64,000 nucleotides of DNA, taken from positions 1 through 64,000 of the forward strand of contig NZ_JACNMO010000017.1 of assembly GCF_020622345.1 (NCBI RefSeq), read 5' to 3'. Below are positions 1-8,423 of the stretch, one piece after another (within the stretch, counting starts at the first letter, position 1; each line of letters starts with the position of its first letter). Both the position numbers and the translations under genes were made by a program. The notes under the pieces are model-generated. The model had not been told where the DNA came from and searched no databases. It saw only the letters and a list, made by a program, of their open reading frames with translations. The DNA comes from Roseobacter weihaiensis. GTDB taxonomy: Bacteria > Pseudomonadota > Alphaproteobacteria > Rhodobacterales > Rhodobacteraceae.

Positions 1-1
1 A

Positions 2-271
2 CTCGGCGGTGCGGGGCAGGCGGCAAAAGCAACAATGCGGTGGACCGGCGCAAGTGAACGAACGGCCAAGAACTGGATATCCGGTTCATATGGTCCGACA
101 GCCGAACATCTGATCGAGCTGATGAGACATTCAGACACTGTCCTGGATGTGGTCTTAGGTTTGGCTGGACGGCAGGAAGCTATGACGATGGAGCGCGTTC
201 AGGCTACAAGGGTTGAACTGGCCGCAATCCTTGAGAAGCTGGATCTTCTGTGTGAGCCACAAGATGGCTAA
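2..271 (+). CDS. Small regulator-like protein, 5' end outside the window
   Basis: The reading frame is open from the left edge to the stop at 269-271. The first ATG inside the window (35) is preceded in frame by sense codons (LGGAGQAAKAT), so the true start probably lies upstream. The sequence GASERTAKNWISG followed by GPTAEHLIELMRHSD resembles small alphaproteobacterial proteins with a short helix-turn-helix-like N-terminus found on accessory elements. I know of no assigned function. The C-terminal 30 residues look helical and possibly coiled. Its neighbour is a convergent transport operon that is probably unrelated. A regulator role is inference only. Confidence 0.5.
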   Translation, partial: LGGAGQAAKATMRWTGASERTAKNWISGSYGPTAEHLIELMRHSDTVLDVVLGLAGRQEAMTMERVQATRVELAAILEKLDLLCEPQDG

Positions 272-635
272 AGGCCTATTTTGCTTAATTTGCAGCTTTT
301 CTGGCAGAGGAAAAAAGTTCTGTCGGAAAAGGAAAAACTGTTGTCATGGTTAATTTACAGATTTGTTTGAAATCAATGAGATAGTATTCCGGAAAAAGAA
401 AGATCTCATGACATCTCACATATTGTGACGACTCATGATGGTTGACAACTTTTGGCATCAAAGTTGGCCATCCGGGCCTGATGAGCGACATAATGGCAAG
501 GTCATCGGCCTCAAAAAGTCAGGCGCCCATTTCACCGCAAACTGCTCGATCCCCCTTCGAAGGCTCACCACCATGATCCCGGCAGAAAAACCAGGCGCGG
601 TTCAAAAAGGCGGCGCCGGCCAAGGTCATGGCCTG
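272..635. other. Intergenic stretch without a recognisable gene
   Basis: This 364-base stretch separates the edge gene from the convergent end of the ABC operon. It is more AT-rich than the surroundings between about 280 and 440. A 68-codon minus-strand frame at 285-491 has no recognisable content. No clear stem plus T-run terminator was seen for either neighbour. Confidence 0.5.
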
Positions 636-1337
636 TCAAAGATGCAGAAAGTTTTCCACATGCGCGCGCTGACTGTCGAATTCCGCAGCGGTGCCCTTCC
701 AGACAATTTCACCCTTTTCGAGCACGAAGTAACGGTCAGATATGCGGGCAAGTTCGTCGAGGTTCTTATCGATCAGCAGGATCGACAGGTTGTCCTCTTT
801 CAGGCGGCCCAGCATGGCCCAGATTTCTTCACGTATGATCGGCGCGAGGCCTTCTGTCGCTTCGTCAAGAATAAGGAGTTTCGGATTCGTCATCAGCGCG
901 CGGCCGATGGCAAGCATTTGCTGCTCCCCACCGGAAAGCTGAAAGCCGAAGTTGCGTTTGCGGTGGCCGAGGCGGGGAAAGGCTTCATAAACCTTGTCTT
1001 CGGTCCAGCCGTCGGGTGTCCTGCGCGCGGTCGCGCGCAGGTTTTCACTGACGCTGAGAGAGGGGAAAATATGCCGCCCCTCGGGAACAAGACCAACACC
1101 CGCCTGCGCTATCCGGTAGGGCGGCGCGGCGCTCATTTCCTGATGCCCGATTGTAATCCGACCGGCGGTGGGTTTCAGCAGACCCATCAGACATCGCACG
1201 GTCGTGGTTTTGCCCATGCCATTGCGGCCCATGAGGGTGCTGACCTGACCGGCCGTGATATCCAGGTCGATGCCAAAAAGCACTTCTGCATGGCCGTAGC
1301 CCGCACGCAGACCGTTGACTGTGACAAAGGAGGTCAT
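636..1337 (-). CDS. livF: Branched-chain-type ABC transporter ATPase (LivF family)
   Basis: This is one of the two cytoplasmic ATPases of a HAAT-family importer. The 233 residues match the LivF length. Walker A is GRNGMGKT at about 38-45, the ABC signature LSGGEQQ at 134-140, and Walker B LLILDEA at 154-160 followed by TEGLAP, which is typical of LivF. The start overlaps the stop of the LivG-type gene by four bases, so the two are translationally coupled. It is the last gene of the leftward operon that begins near 8281. Family assignment is firm. The substrate is unlikely to be a branched-chain amino acid, because the operon carries oxidation enzymes; aromatic acids are a common alternative in this family. 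Confidence 0.93.
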   Translation of the reverse strand: MTSFVTVNGLRAGYGHAEVLFGIDLDITAGQVSTLMGRNGMGKTTTVRCLMGLLKPTAGRITIGHQEMSAAPPYRIAQAGVGLVPEGRHIFPSLSVSENLRATARRTPDGWTEDKVYEAFPRLGHRKRNFGFQLSGGEQQMLAIGRALMTNPKLLILDEATEGLAPIIREEIWAMLGRLKEDNLSILLIDKNLDELARISDRYFVLEKGEIVWKGTAAEFDSQRAHVENFLHL

Positions 1338-2074
1338 GCCATTCCGTCTCCCAGATAGGCGGCGCGGGCAGCGCTGTCTGCGCGGACCTCATCGGGCGTT
1401 CCGCGCGCAATCACGCTCCCATCCACAAGAACAGAAACGGTATCGGCCAGTTGGAAAATCGCATCCATATCATGTTCTACCAGCAGCATTGGCAGGCTAT
1501 TGCGCAACTGCGACAGCATCGTGATGAGAGCGGCACTTTCGGTGCGGCCCAGTCCCGCCATTGGTTCATCCAGCAGCAGGAATTTGGGGTCAGCCGCCAG
1601 TGCAATGCCCAGCTCCAGCAGTCGCAACTCGCCGTGCGAGAGGTCGGAGGCGCGCATGTCTGCGCGATCAGAGAGCCCAACACGATCAAGCGTTGCCCGC
1701 GCGGTTTCGTTCAGCCCTGTCTCAGTTGCGGCATCGCGGAAAAACTGCATGCTCGATCCGGCCTTGGCTTGTGCCGCGATGGCCATGTTCTCAAGCACCG
1801 AGAAACTCGGCAAGACGGATGTAATCTGAAATGTGCGACCCAGACCCGCCTGCACCCGCTGCCAAACCGACATCTGCGTGATGTCCTGCCCACCGAGTGC
1901 GACGTATCCCGAATCGGGCTGCAGCACGCCTGAGATCTGATGGATCAGCGTCGTCTTGCCTGCCCCATTCGGCCCGATCAGAGCGTGGCATTGGTCAGGC
2001 CCAATCTCAATCGAAATGTCCCGACTGACTTTCAGGGCCCCGAAGCTTTTGTTCAGATTGCGGATTTCAAGCAT
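1334..2074 (-). CDS. livG: Branched-chain-type ABC transporter ATPase (LivG family)
   Basis: This is the second ATPase of the importer, 246 residues. Walker A is GPNGAGKT at 34-41, the signature LSHGE at 145-149, and Walker B LLLDEPMAGL from about 167. The Q-loop region contains GLGRTFQITSVLP, the LivG-type version of the motif. It lies two bases downstream of the LivM-type permease and overlaps the LivF-type gene by four bases. It should pair with LivF on the inner face of the membrane and drive uptake of the solute bound by the receptor at 4020-5189. Confidence 0.93.
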   Translation of the reverse strand: MLEIRNLNKSFGALKVSRDISIEIGPDQCHALIGPNGAGKTTLIHQISGVLQPDSGYVALGGQDITQMSVWQRVQAGLGRTFQITSVLPSFSVLENMAIAAQAKAGSSMQFFRDAATETGLNETARATLDRVGLSDRADMRASDLSHGELRLLELGIALAADPKFLLLDEPMAGLGRTESAALITMLSQLRNSLPMLLVEHDMDAIFQLADTVSVLVDGSVIARGTPDEVRADSAARAAYLGDGMA

Positions 2075-2076
2075 AT

Positions 2077-3027
2077 CTACTGGGCGGCCCTTCGAACCGG
2101 TTTTGCCGCAAACAGATCACTCAGCCCGCCCTTGGCAAAAAGGACCAGAAGCACAAGCAGGGGGCCGTAAATCAACCGCCACTCGTGGATGAATGAGCCG
2201 AGCACCTCTTCAACGATGACAATGAAGAACGCGCCGAGGATCGCACCGTTACGGCTGGCAAGCCCCCCGAGCACAACAACGACGATCAGATCTCCCGACC
2301 GCTGCCAGGCGGCGAGCGCAGGGCTGACGAACTCGGCGTGCTGGACCAGCAGCAGACCGGATACGCCGGCGATCAACGCCGCAATCACGTAGGCGACCAG
2401 CCTGTAGCGCCTGACCGGAAAGCCCATGACTTCAGCGCGTTCCGAGTTGTCCCGTGCGGCCCGCAGCACGCGGCCGAACCGCGCGCGGCTGAGCCGGTAA
2501 ATCCCCCACCAGGTCGCCAACAGGGTGCCAAGCACAACGTAGTAAAGCCCCCCCCCGTTCTGCACGACATCGCTGCCGAACAGCGTTGCGAGCGACCAAA
2601 GAGTCAACCCGTCATCGCCGCCATACGCCGCGAGAGAGGTCAGCGTGAAATAGATCATTTGCCCGAAGGCCAGCGTGATCATCAGAAAGTAGACACCGCT
2701 GGTGCGCAGCGCGAGCGTGCCGGTCACAAGTGCGACAAGGCCCGTCACGGCAAGGGTGATGAGCAGCAGCACGAGGATATTCTCGATACCGCTCTCCAGA
2801 CCGATCGCGGCGGCGTATGCCCCGACGCCGACAAAGGCTGCATGCCCCAGACTGACCATGCCTCCGTGGCCGATCAGCAGATCGAGCGAGATCGCGGCAA
2901 TCGCAAGCAGCATCGCCTTGATAATGAGACCGGTCAGATACCCGGCACCGAAGACCGGCAAAAGGATCGGCAGCGCAAGCAACAGGCCGAAGATGCAGCC
3001 CGCAACAATCAAGGACCGGTCCATCAT
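2077..3027 (-). CDS. livM: Branched-chain-type ABC transporter permease (LivM family)
   Basis: This is an inner-membrane permease of 316 residues with multiple hydrophobic segments. It contains the family motif SLDLLIGHGGMVSLGHAAFV near residues 47-66, where LivM proteins have the GxxSLGHAAF element. The C-terminal half carries ALIAGVSGLLL and VVVVLGGLASRNGAILGA, matching the conserved EAA-like loop. The start overlaps the end of the LivH-type gene (ATGA), and a second ATG follows directly, so the start may shift by one codon. It forms the translocation pore with LivH. Confidence 0.92.
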   Translation of the reverse strand: MMDRSLIVAGCIFGLLLALPILLPVFGAGYLTGLIIKAMLLAIAAISLDLLIGHGGMVSLGHAAFVGVGAYAAAIGLESGIENILVLLLITLAVTGLVALVTGTLALRTSGVYFLMITLAFGQMIYFTLTSLAAYGGDDGLTLWSLATLFGSDVVQNGGGLYYVVLGTLLATWWGIYRLSRARFGRVLRAARDNSERAEVMGFPVRRYRLVAYVIAALIAGVSGLLLVQHAEFVSPALAAWQRSGDLIVVVVLGGLASRNGAILGAFFIVIVEEVLGSFIHEWRLIYGPLLVLLVLFAKGGLSDLFAAKPVRRAAQ

Positions 3028-3950
3028 GCACCCCCCTTGGCGGGCAGCAGCCCCTGGGGTCGGAACACCAGGATGCCCGCCATCAGTATATAGATGAGCA
3101 TCGAGGCCAGGGCCGGCCCGATCTGGTTGGCGAAGGACGGGTTGAACACCGCCGAGAGTACGATTGTCGCAAGGCTCCGGCCCAGCGTGTCAATCAGCCC
3201 GACAAGCAAAGCCGCCATGAATGCGCCTCCGATGGAGCCGACGCCGCCAATGATGATCACCACAAAGGCAACGATCAGGAGATTGTCGCCCATCCCCGGC
3301 TCGATGGCAAAGATGGGGGCCGCGATCACACCGGCAAATCCCGCAAGCATCGCCCCCACGCCAAAGACAATCATGAACAGTTTCTGGATATTCACACCCA
3401 AGGCCGAGACCATTTCAGGCGTTGTGGCACCAGCCCGGATCAACATGCCGGTGCGCGTGTAGCTGACGGTGAGGAACAGCGCCACCGCCACCGCAAGCCC
3501 GGCAAAAATCGTCACGAAGCGGTAGACGGGATAGCGCAGCGTTTCGGTCAGCTGGATCGAGCCTGACAGAAGCTCGGGCGGCGCGATCGAGAGCGTCGTG
3601 GGGCCAAAGAGCACTTTCGCCAGTTCGTTGAGAAAGATGATGATCCCAAAGGTCGCCAGCACCTGGTCAAGATGTGAGCGATGATAAAGATGACGGAAAA
3701 CGAAGAACTCCAGCAAGAGCCCGATGAGCAGCGCCGACCCCAGGGAGAGCAAAACCGTCAGGGCAAAGCTGCCCGTGAGCTGCAAAAAGAAAAATGCCAG
3801 ATAGGCTCCGACCATGTATTGCACGCCATGGGCAAGATTGATGAAGCCCATCACCCCGAATACCAGTGTCAGCCCCGCCGCGATGAGAAACAGTAACATA
3901 CCGTATTGCAGCCCATTCAGGCACAGGATCAGAAAGAGGGTCATCGACAT
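3024..3950 (-). CDS. livH: Branched-chain-type ABC transporter permease (LivH family)
   Basis: This is an integral membrane permease of 308 residues. The hallmark GVMGFINLAHGVQYMVGAYL lies near residues 32-51, corresponding to the LivH NxAHG motif. A conserved GVGSIGGAFMAALLVG stretch follows in the C-terminal third. The C-terminus has the usual FRPQGLLPAKGG ending. It is the first permease gene after the receptor gene, separated from it by a 69-base spacer holding a strong hairpin. It pairs with the LivM-type permease. Confidence 0.92.
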   Translation of the reverse strand: MSMTLFLILCLNGLQYGMLLFLIAAGLTLVFGVMGFINLAHGVQYMVGAYLAFFFLQLTGSFALTVLLSLGSALLIGLLLEFFVFRHLYHRSHLDQVLATFGIIIFLNELAKVLFGPTTLSIAPPELLSGSIQLTETLRYPVYRFVTIFAGLAVAVALFLTVSYTRTGMLIRAGATTPEMVSALGVNIQKLFMIVFGVGAMLAGFAGVIAAPIFAIEPGMGDNLLIVAFVVIIIGGVGSIGGAFMAALLVGLIDTLGRSLATIVLSAVFNPSFANQIGPALASMLIYILMAGILVFRPQGLLPAKGGA

Positions 3951-3972
3951 CGTACAAATCTACCTTTTGCCG

Positions 3973-4007
3973 CAAAGGCGCGCGCGCCATGGACGCGCGC
4001 CCCTTTG
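3973..4007 (-). promoter_or_regulatory. GC-rich hairpin between receptor gene and permease genes
   Basis: Two 14-base arms (3973-3986 and 3994-4007) pair at 13 of 14 positions around a 7-base loop. It lies 12 bases after the receptor stop codon, in the sense of transcription, and is not followed by a T-run. By analogy with other binding-protein operons, it may protect the receptor mRNA 3' end or partly terminate transcription, keeping receptor expression above permease expression. The pairing is seen; the role is inference. Confidence 0.6.
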
Positions 4008-4019
4008 TTTCAATGGATC

Positions 4020-5189
4020 TCACATCTTGCAGTCTTGTGAGAAACTATCGGCGTAGTCTTCGGCAACGGTGCGCACGAAAGAGGTGTGGAACTTGCCATC
4101 ATCGCGCTTGACCACTTTGAGCATGTGAAAGTCCTGGATTGGATAGTGGTTGTTATTGAAGGAAAAGTCGCCACGCAGGGAGGTAAAATCAGCTTCTTTT
4201 ATAGCCGCACGCACAGCGTCCCTATCGCTCAGGTCGCCGCCGGTCTTGGCGATTGCGCTGTCGATGAGATTGGCCGTGTCATAGGCCTGCATGGCGTAGG
4301 AACCGGGGATGTAGCCGTATTTGGCCTCGAACGCCGTCACAAACGCCTGATTGGCGTCATTCGGCAAGTCAGGGGCCCAGGACCCCGCCGCAAGCAGGCC
4401 TACGGCTGCGTCCTTCTGTCCGGGCAAGGTTGTCTCATCCGTTGTGAAGACCGACATGAATTTCATGCTTTCCGACAGGCCCGCATTGGCGAACTGGTTG
4501 ACCAGACGCACCCCCATCCCGCCGGGCATGAAGGTAAAGACCGCATCCGCATCGGATGTTGAAATCCGCGCGAGCTCTGCCGAAAAATCCTGATGACCAA
4601 GCGGTGTAAACACCTCGTCGGTCACGGTGCCCTCAAAGGTCTGCTTGAAGCCTTCGATGTTGTCCCGCCCCGCCTGATAATTGGGGACCATCGTGAAGAC
4701 GTTTTCGAACCCTTCTTCATTGGCGATCATGCCGCTGATCTCGGCGTTTTGATTGTTCTGATAGGAGGTGACAAAGAAATAGGGGCTGCAGTTGCGTCCC
4801 GCAAAGGTTGAGGGGCCGGCATTGGGGCTGATCAAAAAGGTTTCCGACTGCACGATGGGCTTGAAAATGGCCTGCAGCATGTTTGAGAACACCGTGCCCA
4901 CCACAAAGTCGACCTCGTCACGTTCCACCAGCGATGTGGCCTTCAACAGCGCGACATCCGGCTTCAGCTCGTCATCCTCAACAATCAGGTCGACCTTTTG
5001 GCCGCCCAACATTCCGTCCTTTTCATCCAACGCCAGCTGAAAGCCGTCGACGATCTGCTGGCCAAGCGCTGCCGGCGGGCCGGACAGCGTGACCACCATC
5101 CCGATCTTGAGGTCTTCGGCCCAGGCCGCCGATGCTAACGTGCTGCCAAGCACCATTGCGGCAATCGTATTTCTAAGGTGATACTTCAT
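4020..5189 (-). CDS. Periplasmic receptor of branched-chain-type ABC transporter
   Basis: This is a periplasmic binding protein of 389 residues. A Sec signal peptide ends near residue 24 (ASAAWA|ED). The mature N-terminus DLKIGMVVTLSGPPAALGQQ and the GLLGGQKV-like region (MLGGQKVDLIVED) are typical of Peripla_BP_6 receptors. Receptors of this group often bind aromatic acids as well as amino acids. It lies 78 bases after the monooxygenase gene in the same direction and upstream of the permeases, so it should deliver the substrate used by the enzymes at 5268-8281. The ligand cannot be read from the sequence. Confidence 0.88.
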   Translation of the reverse strand: MKYHLRNTIAAMVLGSTLASAAWAEDLKIGMVVTLSGPPAALGQQIVDGFQLALDEKDGMLGGQKVDLIVEDDELKPDVALLKATSLVERDEVDFVVGTVFSNMLQAIFKPIVQSETFLISPNAGPSTFAGRNCSPYFFVTSYQNNQNAEISGMIANEEGFENVFTMVPNYQAGRDNIEGFKQTFEGTVTDEVFTPLGHQDFSAELARISTSDADAVFTFMPGGMGVRLVNQFANAGLSESMKFMSVFTTDETTLPGQKDAAVGLLAAGSWAPDLPNDANQAFVTAFEAKYGYIPGSYAMQAYDTANLIDSAIAKTGGDLSDRDAVRAAIKEADFTSLRGDFSFNNNHYPIQDFHMLKVVKRDDGKFHTSFVRTVAEDYADSFSQDCKM

Positions 5190-5267
5190 TCCTATGTCTC
5201 CCTGATATGCCCCTTTTGGCGGGGCGGTTTCTACGGATTTCGATGCGCACCGAGTTTGCGCTTTGTC

Positions 5268-6512
5268 TTACGCTGCCGTGACATGTTTTCTTGCGTTGAA
5301 CCCTGCCATCTTTGCATAGCCTTTGACGATGGCCTTTCTTTCATCTGAACTCAGCACGTCATTCACGTCATCAAACCCTGCGGGGCTGCGTTTTTCCACC
5401 TCGTCGATGACCCGCTCGGGGCCGCCGATCCGGTTGATGCGTACAACTTCAGCGGTTTTGGGCAAACGATCCAGTTCATACCGGTACAGAGCTTCGCGTG
5501 GATGCTCGGTCTGTGCAAGAAGGTCCGCAAGGCTGCGTGCATCCAAAATCGCCTGCGCTGCCCCGTTTGAGCCGACAGGATACATCGGGTGCGCTGCATC
5601 TCCCAGAAGGGTGACCCGACCGTGGGTCCAGCGGGGCAGCGGATCGCGGTCTGCCATCGGATATTCGAATATCGAACCGCTTTCGCGCACCAGCGCTGCG
5701 ATGTCGATACCGGGGACGTGAAAGCGTTTCGCGTAGGGCAAGACCTTGGACAGTGGTGCTTTCCTCGACCAGCTGTCGGGGGGTGGTGGCGACACGCTGG
5801 CGTCAGCCACACGGATGTTGACAACCCAATTCATCAGTTGCCGCCCGTCTTTTGCCGGGGCGATGGGATAGAGCACGAGCTTGCCGCTCAACCCCCCCGC
5901 GATGACCATCGTCTGCCCATCTTCCCAGACGGGCCATTCGACGGCACCGCGCCACATGACAACCCCGTCCCAGCTCGGCGGGCCTTCGTCAGGGTAAAAG
6001 CTGCGGCGACCGACGCTGTGGATGCCATCGGCACAGACCAGAACGTCGCCCCGGAACAGGCGTGACGAAGTGCCTTCGCGTGAATCGGTGAAATGCGCGC
6101 TCACCCCTGCCTCATCCTGCACAAATCCCGACAGACGCAGACCTGTCTGGACCGCGTCCGGTCCCATCCGCTCAATGACCGCGTCCAACAGCAGCTTTTG
6201 CAATCGGCCCCGGTGAATGGAGAACTGCGGGAAGTCGTGACCGCCATGAATACCGCGCAACTCACGCCAGACCTCCTGGCCCGTGCGGGTCAGATATCGC
6301 AGCTCGCGCGTGCGCAGGCCAACCTCATCCAGCCGCTCAAGCAGGCCGAGCCTTGCAAGTTCGGCAATCGAATGAGGCAACGTGTTGATACCGACGCCAA
6401 CCTCGCGAACCTCGGCGGCTTGTTCGACCACCTGCGCCCTGATCCCGCGTTCGTGCAGCATCAATGCGGCCGTAAGCCCGCCAATCCCCGCACCCGCGAT
6501 TATGACGGTCAT
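5268..6512 (-). CDS. FAD-dependent aromatic monooxygenase (PhzS / salicylate hydroxylase-like)
   Basis: This is a group A flavoprotein hydroxylase of 414 residues. The dinucleotide motif GAGIGG is at 7-12, the middle ADG motif (CADGIHS) near 160-166, and the FAD ribityl-binding GD motif in TLLGDAAHPMYPVGSNGAAQ at 301-320. GVGINTLPHSIAEL and the GVVMWRG segment resemble PhzS-like flavin-dependent oxidoreductases more than classical salicylate hydroxylase. It should hydroxylate a ring using NAD(P)H and oxygen in the cytoplasm. The start overlaps the upstream cupin gene by four bases. The exact substrate is unknown. Confidence 0.85.
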   Translation of the reverse strand: MTVIIAGAGIGGLTAALMLHERGIRAQVVEQAAEVREVGVGINTLPHSIAELARLGLLERLDEVGLRTRELRYLTRTGQEVWRELRGIHGGHDFPQFSIHRGRLQKLLLDAVIERMGPDAVQTGLRLSGFVQDEAGVSAHFTDSREGTSSRLFRGDVLVCADGIHSVGRRSFYPDEGPPSWDGVVMWRGAVEWPVWEDGQTMVIAGGLSGKLVLYPIAPAKDGRQLMNWVVNIRVADASVSPPPPDSWSRKAPLSKVLPYAKRFHVPGIDIAALVRESGSIFEYPMADRDPLPRWTHGRVTLLGDAAHPMYPVGSNGAAQAILDARSLADLLAQTEHPREALYRYELDRLPKTAEVVRINRIGGPERVIDEVEKRSPAGFDDVNDVLSSDERKAIVKGYAKMAGFNARKHVTAA

Positions 6513-6988
6513 GTGTCCTCTCCGGCGGGTGTCTCGTCCTCTGGCGGTGGTAGAAAATCGATGGCATGCGCCGCAGACACCGCCACAACCTCTGCCGGAT
6601 TGGGCGTCGGGCCCATGTTGTGAAGGGCCCAGAACAGATCATAGAGCCGTGCCGCAGGGGTGACCCAGAACAGTGTCTTGATGGTGCGGTCAGAGTGGTT
6701 GAAGATACCATGCGGGATACCGCGCGGCAGCTTTACCAGATCACCGGGTTCGCCGATCGCGTCCTCTCCGTTGAGGATAAAGTTGAACCTGCCTTCGAGG
6801 ATGTAGAGGAATTCATCCTGGTCCGGATGGATGTGCGGGGGCACAAACGTTCCGGGCGGCAAAGTTGCATGCCACGAAAAACAGTCCTCGGTCAGCAGCT
6901 TTGGCACATAGGTCTGGCCAAGGATATTCCACCGTATCGCGTCCAGGCCTTCTTGCGATCGGGTGATGCCGGGTTCCATTGGGGTCAT
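6509..6988 (-). CDS. Single-domain cupin protein (first of two paralogues)
   Basis: This is a 159-residue small beta-barrel protein. Metal-ligand candidates are H52, H54 and E59 in PHIHPDQDEF, plus H93 in LPRGIPHGIF, the standard cupin set. It ends with AIDFLPPPEDE, and the other cupin of the operon (7838-8281) ends with a very similar EVDFLPPP. Both also share a GQTYxPKxLT segment near the N-terminus, so the two are paralogues. The start codon overlaps the stop of the hydrolase gene (ATGA). It could be a dioxygenase, an isomerase or a ligand-binding protein; the sequence does not decide. Confidence 0.8.
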   Translation of the reverse strand: MTPMEPGITRSQEGLDAIRWNILGQTYVPKLLTEDCFSWHATLPPGTFVPPHIHPDQDEFLYILEGRFNFILNGEDAIGEPGDLVKLPRGIPHGIFNHSDRTIKTLFWVTPAARLYDLFWALHNMGPTPNPAEVVAVSAAHAIDFLPPPEDETPAGEDT

Positions 6989-7830
6989 GTCCCAACTCCT
7001 TCTGAGGGTGGGCTGCCAAGGAATGCGTCCGTGAGGGGGGATTGCGCGTCCTTCAGTCCTTCGAGGATGGTGAAATGATTATGCGTGCCATCGATATGGC
7101 AGGCGGTGGCAACATCCAGCCCTTGCCAGATCATTGCCATCAGGCGCGCTTGCCGGATGAATTCGGGGCGTTCCCCGCCGCCGACCCAGCAGGTCAGCGG
7201 ACTAAAAACGCCGGGCGCGTGCAGGACAGGGCTTTCCGCCCAAGCCTCCTGATCATCGAGATGGAGCGTTTCATTCATCTGCGTTTGCATCAGGGGCCGA
7301 AGATCGTGCAGCCCGCTGATCGATAATGTGTGCATGATCCGAGCCCGCACAGCTTCGATCAGTGGGCTGTCATCGCAAAGCATGCGGGTGACGAGATGTC
7401 CGCCCGCCGAATGACCTGCCAAACAAATCGGGCCCTCGACCCGCGCCGCGGACATATTGATCGCACGCCCGATATCCGCAGTTATCGCCGAGATGCGGGC
7501 CTGCGGTGTCAACGTGTAACTCGGAATGCAAACGGCCCATCCCCGTGCCCGCGCGCCCTCCGCCAGATCCGTCCAGTAAGATTTGTCCAGCCGCATCCAA
7601 TAGCCGCCATGCACAAATACCGCGAGACCGTGTGCAGCGCCATCCGGCCACAGGATATCGAGCCGTTGTCGCGCTCCATCACCGTAGGAGAGGTCTTCTT
7701 GAAGCCGGGCGGGTGCTTGCGTGCTGCGGTACGCCGCCGCGCGCGTCGCCCAGAAGTCCGGCAGCCTGTCGGCGTTCGGCACATGCGCCATATTCGCAAA
7801 CGCGTCGTCCCAATCGTTCCCGTCAGACAT
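6985..7830 (-). CDS. Alpha/beta hydrolase, arylformamidase-like
   Basis: This is a 281-codon gene (280 residues). The start is the ATG at 7830 (MSDGNDW), seven bases after the upstream cupin stop; a longer frame to 7905 would run deep into that gene. The motif HGGYWMRLDKS at 74-84 gives the oxyanion hole typical of kynurenine formamidase-type hydrolases. The nucleophile elbow is GHSAG at 139-143 (Ser141), and a late DGTHNHF supplies a candidate catalytic His. It may remove a formyl or acyl group from a ring-cleavage or aryl-amide intermediate. No other kynurenine-pathway gene is present, so the natural substrate is open. Confidence 0.8.
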   Translation of the reverse strand: MSDGNDWDDAFANMAHVPNADRLPDFWATRAAAYRSTQAPARLQEDLSYGDGARQRLDILWPDGAAHGLAVFVHGGYWMRLDKSYWTDLAEGARARGWAVCIPSYTLTPQARISAITADIGRAINMSAARVEGPICLAGHSAGGHLVTRMLCDDSPLIEAVRARIMHTLSISGLHDLRPLMQTQMNETLHLDDQEAWAESPVLHAPGVFSPLTCWVGGGERPEFIRQARLMAMIWQGLDVATACHIDGTHNHFTILEGLKDAQSPLTDAFLGSPPSEGVGT

Positions 7831-7837
7831 CGGCCTC

Positions 7838-8281
7838 TCACTCTGCCGCATTGGGCGGCGGCAGAAAGTCGACCTCGTGCAACGCAGAGATGCGCACCAG
7901 CTCATCAGCGTCCGTCACCCCATCGAGCTGGATAAAAAGGTCAAATAGCCTGCGAGACGGTGCAACGCCAAAAAGGCAGGTCACCTCGCCACCGGATCGG
8001 TTGAAGATGCCATGCGCCAAACCCCGCGGCATTTTTACAGTATCGCCCGCGCCCGCCTGAGAGATATCTTCGCCGAACTCAACTTCCAAGGTGCCGCTCA
8101 AGACATAGATCCATTCATCCTGGTGCGGGTGAATATGCGGCGGAACAAAGCTGTCGGCCGGGATCACCGCATGCCAGACAAAGGTTTCATCCGTCAGGAT
8201 TTTCGGCGTGTAGGTTTGCCCGACTACGTTCCAGCTATGATCATTCAGCGCTTTACCGGCCTGTGTGACACCTTTTTCCAT
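7838..8281 (-). CDS. Single-domain cupin protein (second paralogue)
   Basis: This cupin has 147 residues from the ATG at 8281 (MEKGVTQAG). An adjacent ATG at 8284 would add one residue, but the GGAGGG ribosome site lies only two bases from it and five from 8281. Ligand candidates are H49, H51 and E56 in PHIHPHQDEW, plus the His in MPRGLAHGIF. It is the first gene of the leftward operon and faces the AraC-type regulator across about 140 bases. Its similarity to the cupin at 6509-6988 points to a tandem duplication with the hydrolase now between the copies. Confidence 0.8.
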   Translation of the reverse strand: MEKGVTQAGKALNDHSWNVVGQTYTPKILTDETFVWHAVIPADSFVPPHIHPHQDEWIYVLSGTLEVEFGEDISQAGAGDTVKMPRGLAHGIFNRSGGEVTCLFGVAPSRRLFDLFIQLDGVTDADELVRISALHEVDFLPPPNAAE

Positions 8282-8423
8282 CATGACCCTCCATTTGATC
8301 CATTCGTATGGTGCTACATGCAAAACGGACCAGACCGCTATCCAAAATGCGAACGTTTGCGGCGGAACGATATTTTAGGCTTGAAATATATGGTTTTTTG
8401 TTCAGCCTGAGGCAAGGGAGAAA

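Noticed and set aside
285-491. 68-codon minus-strand frame
   Set aside because: No motif, no clear ribosome site, and AT-rich composition typical of intergenic DNA.
435-1358. 307-codon plus-strand frame opposite livF
   Set aside because: The minus strand shows all ABC ATPase motifs in register, so this frame is a shadow.
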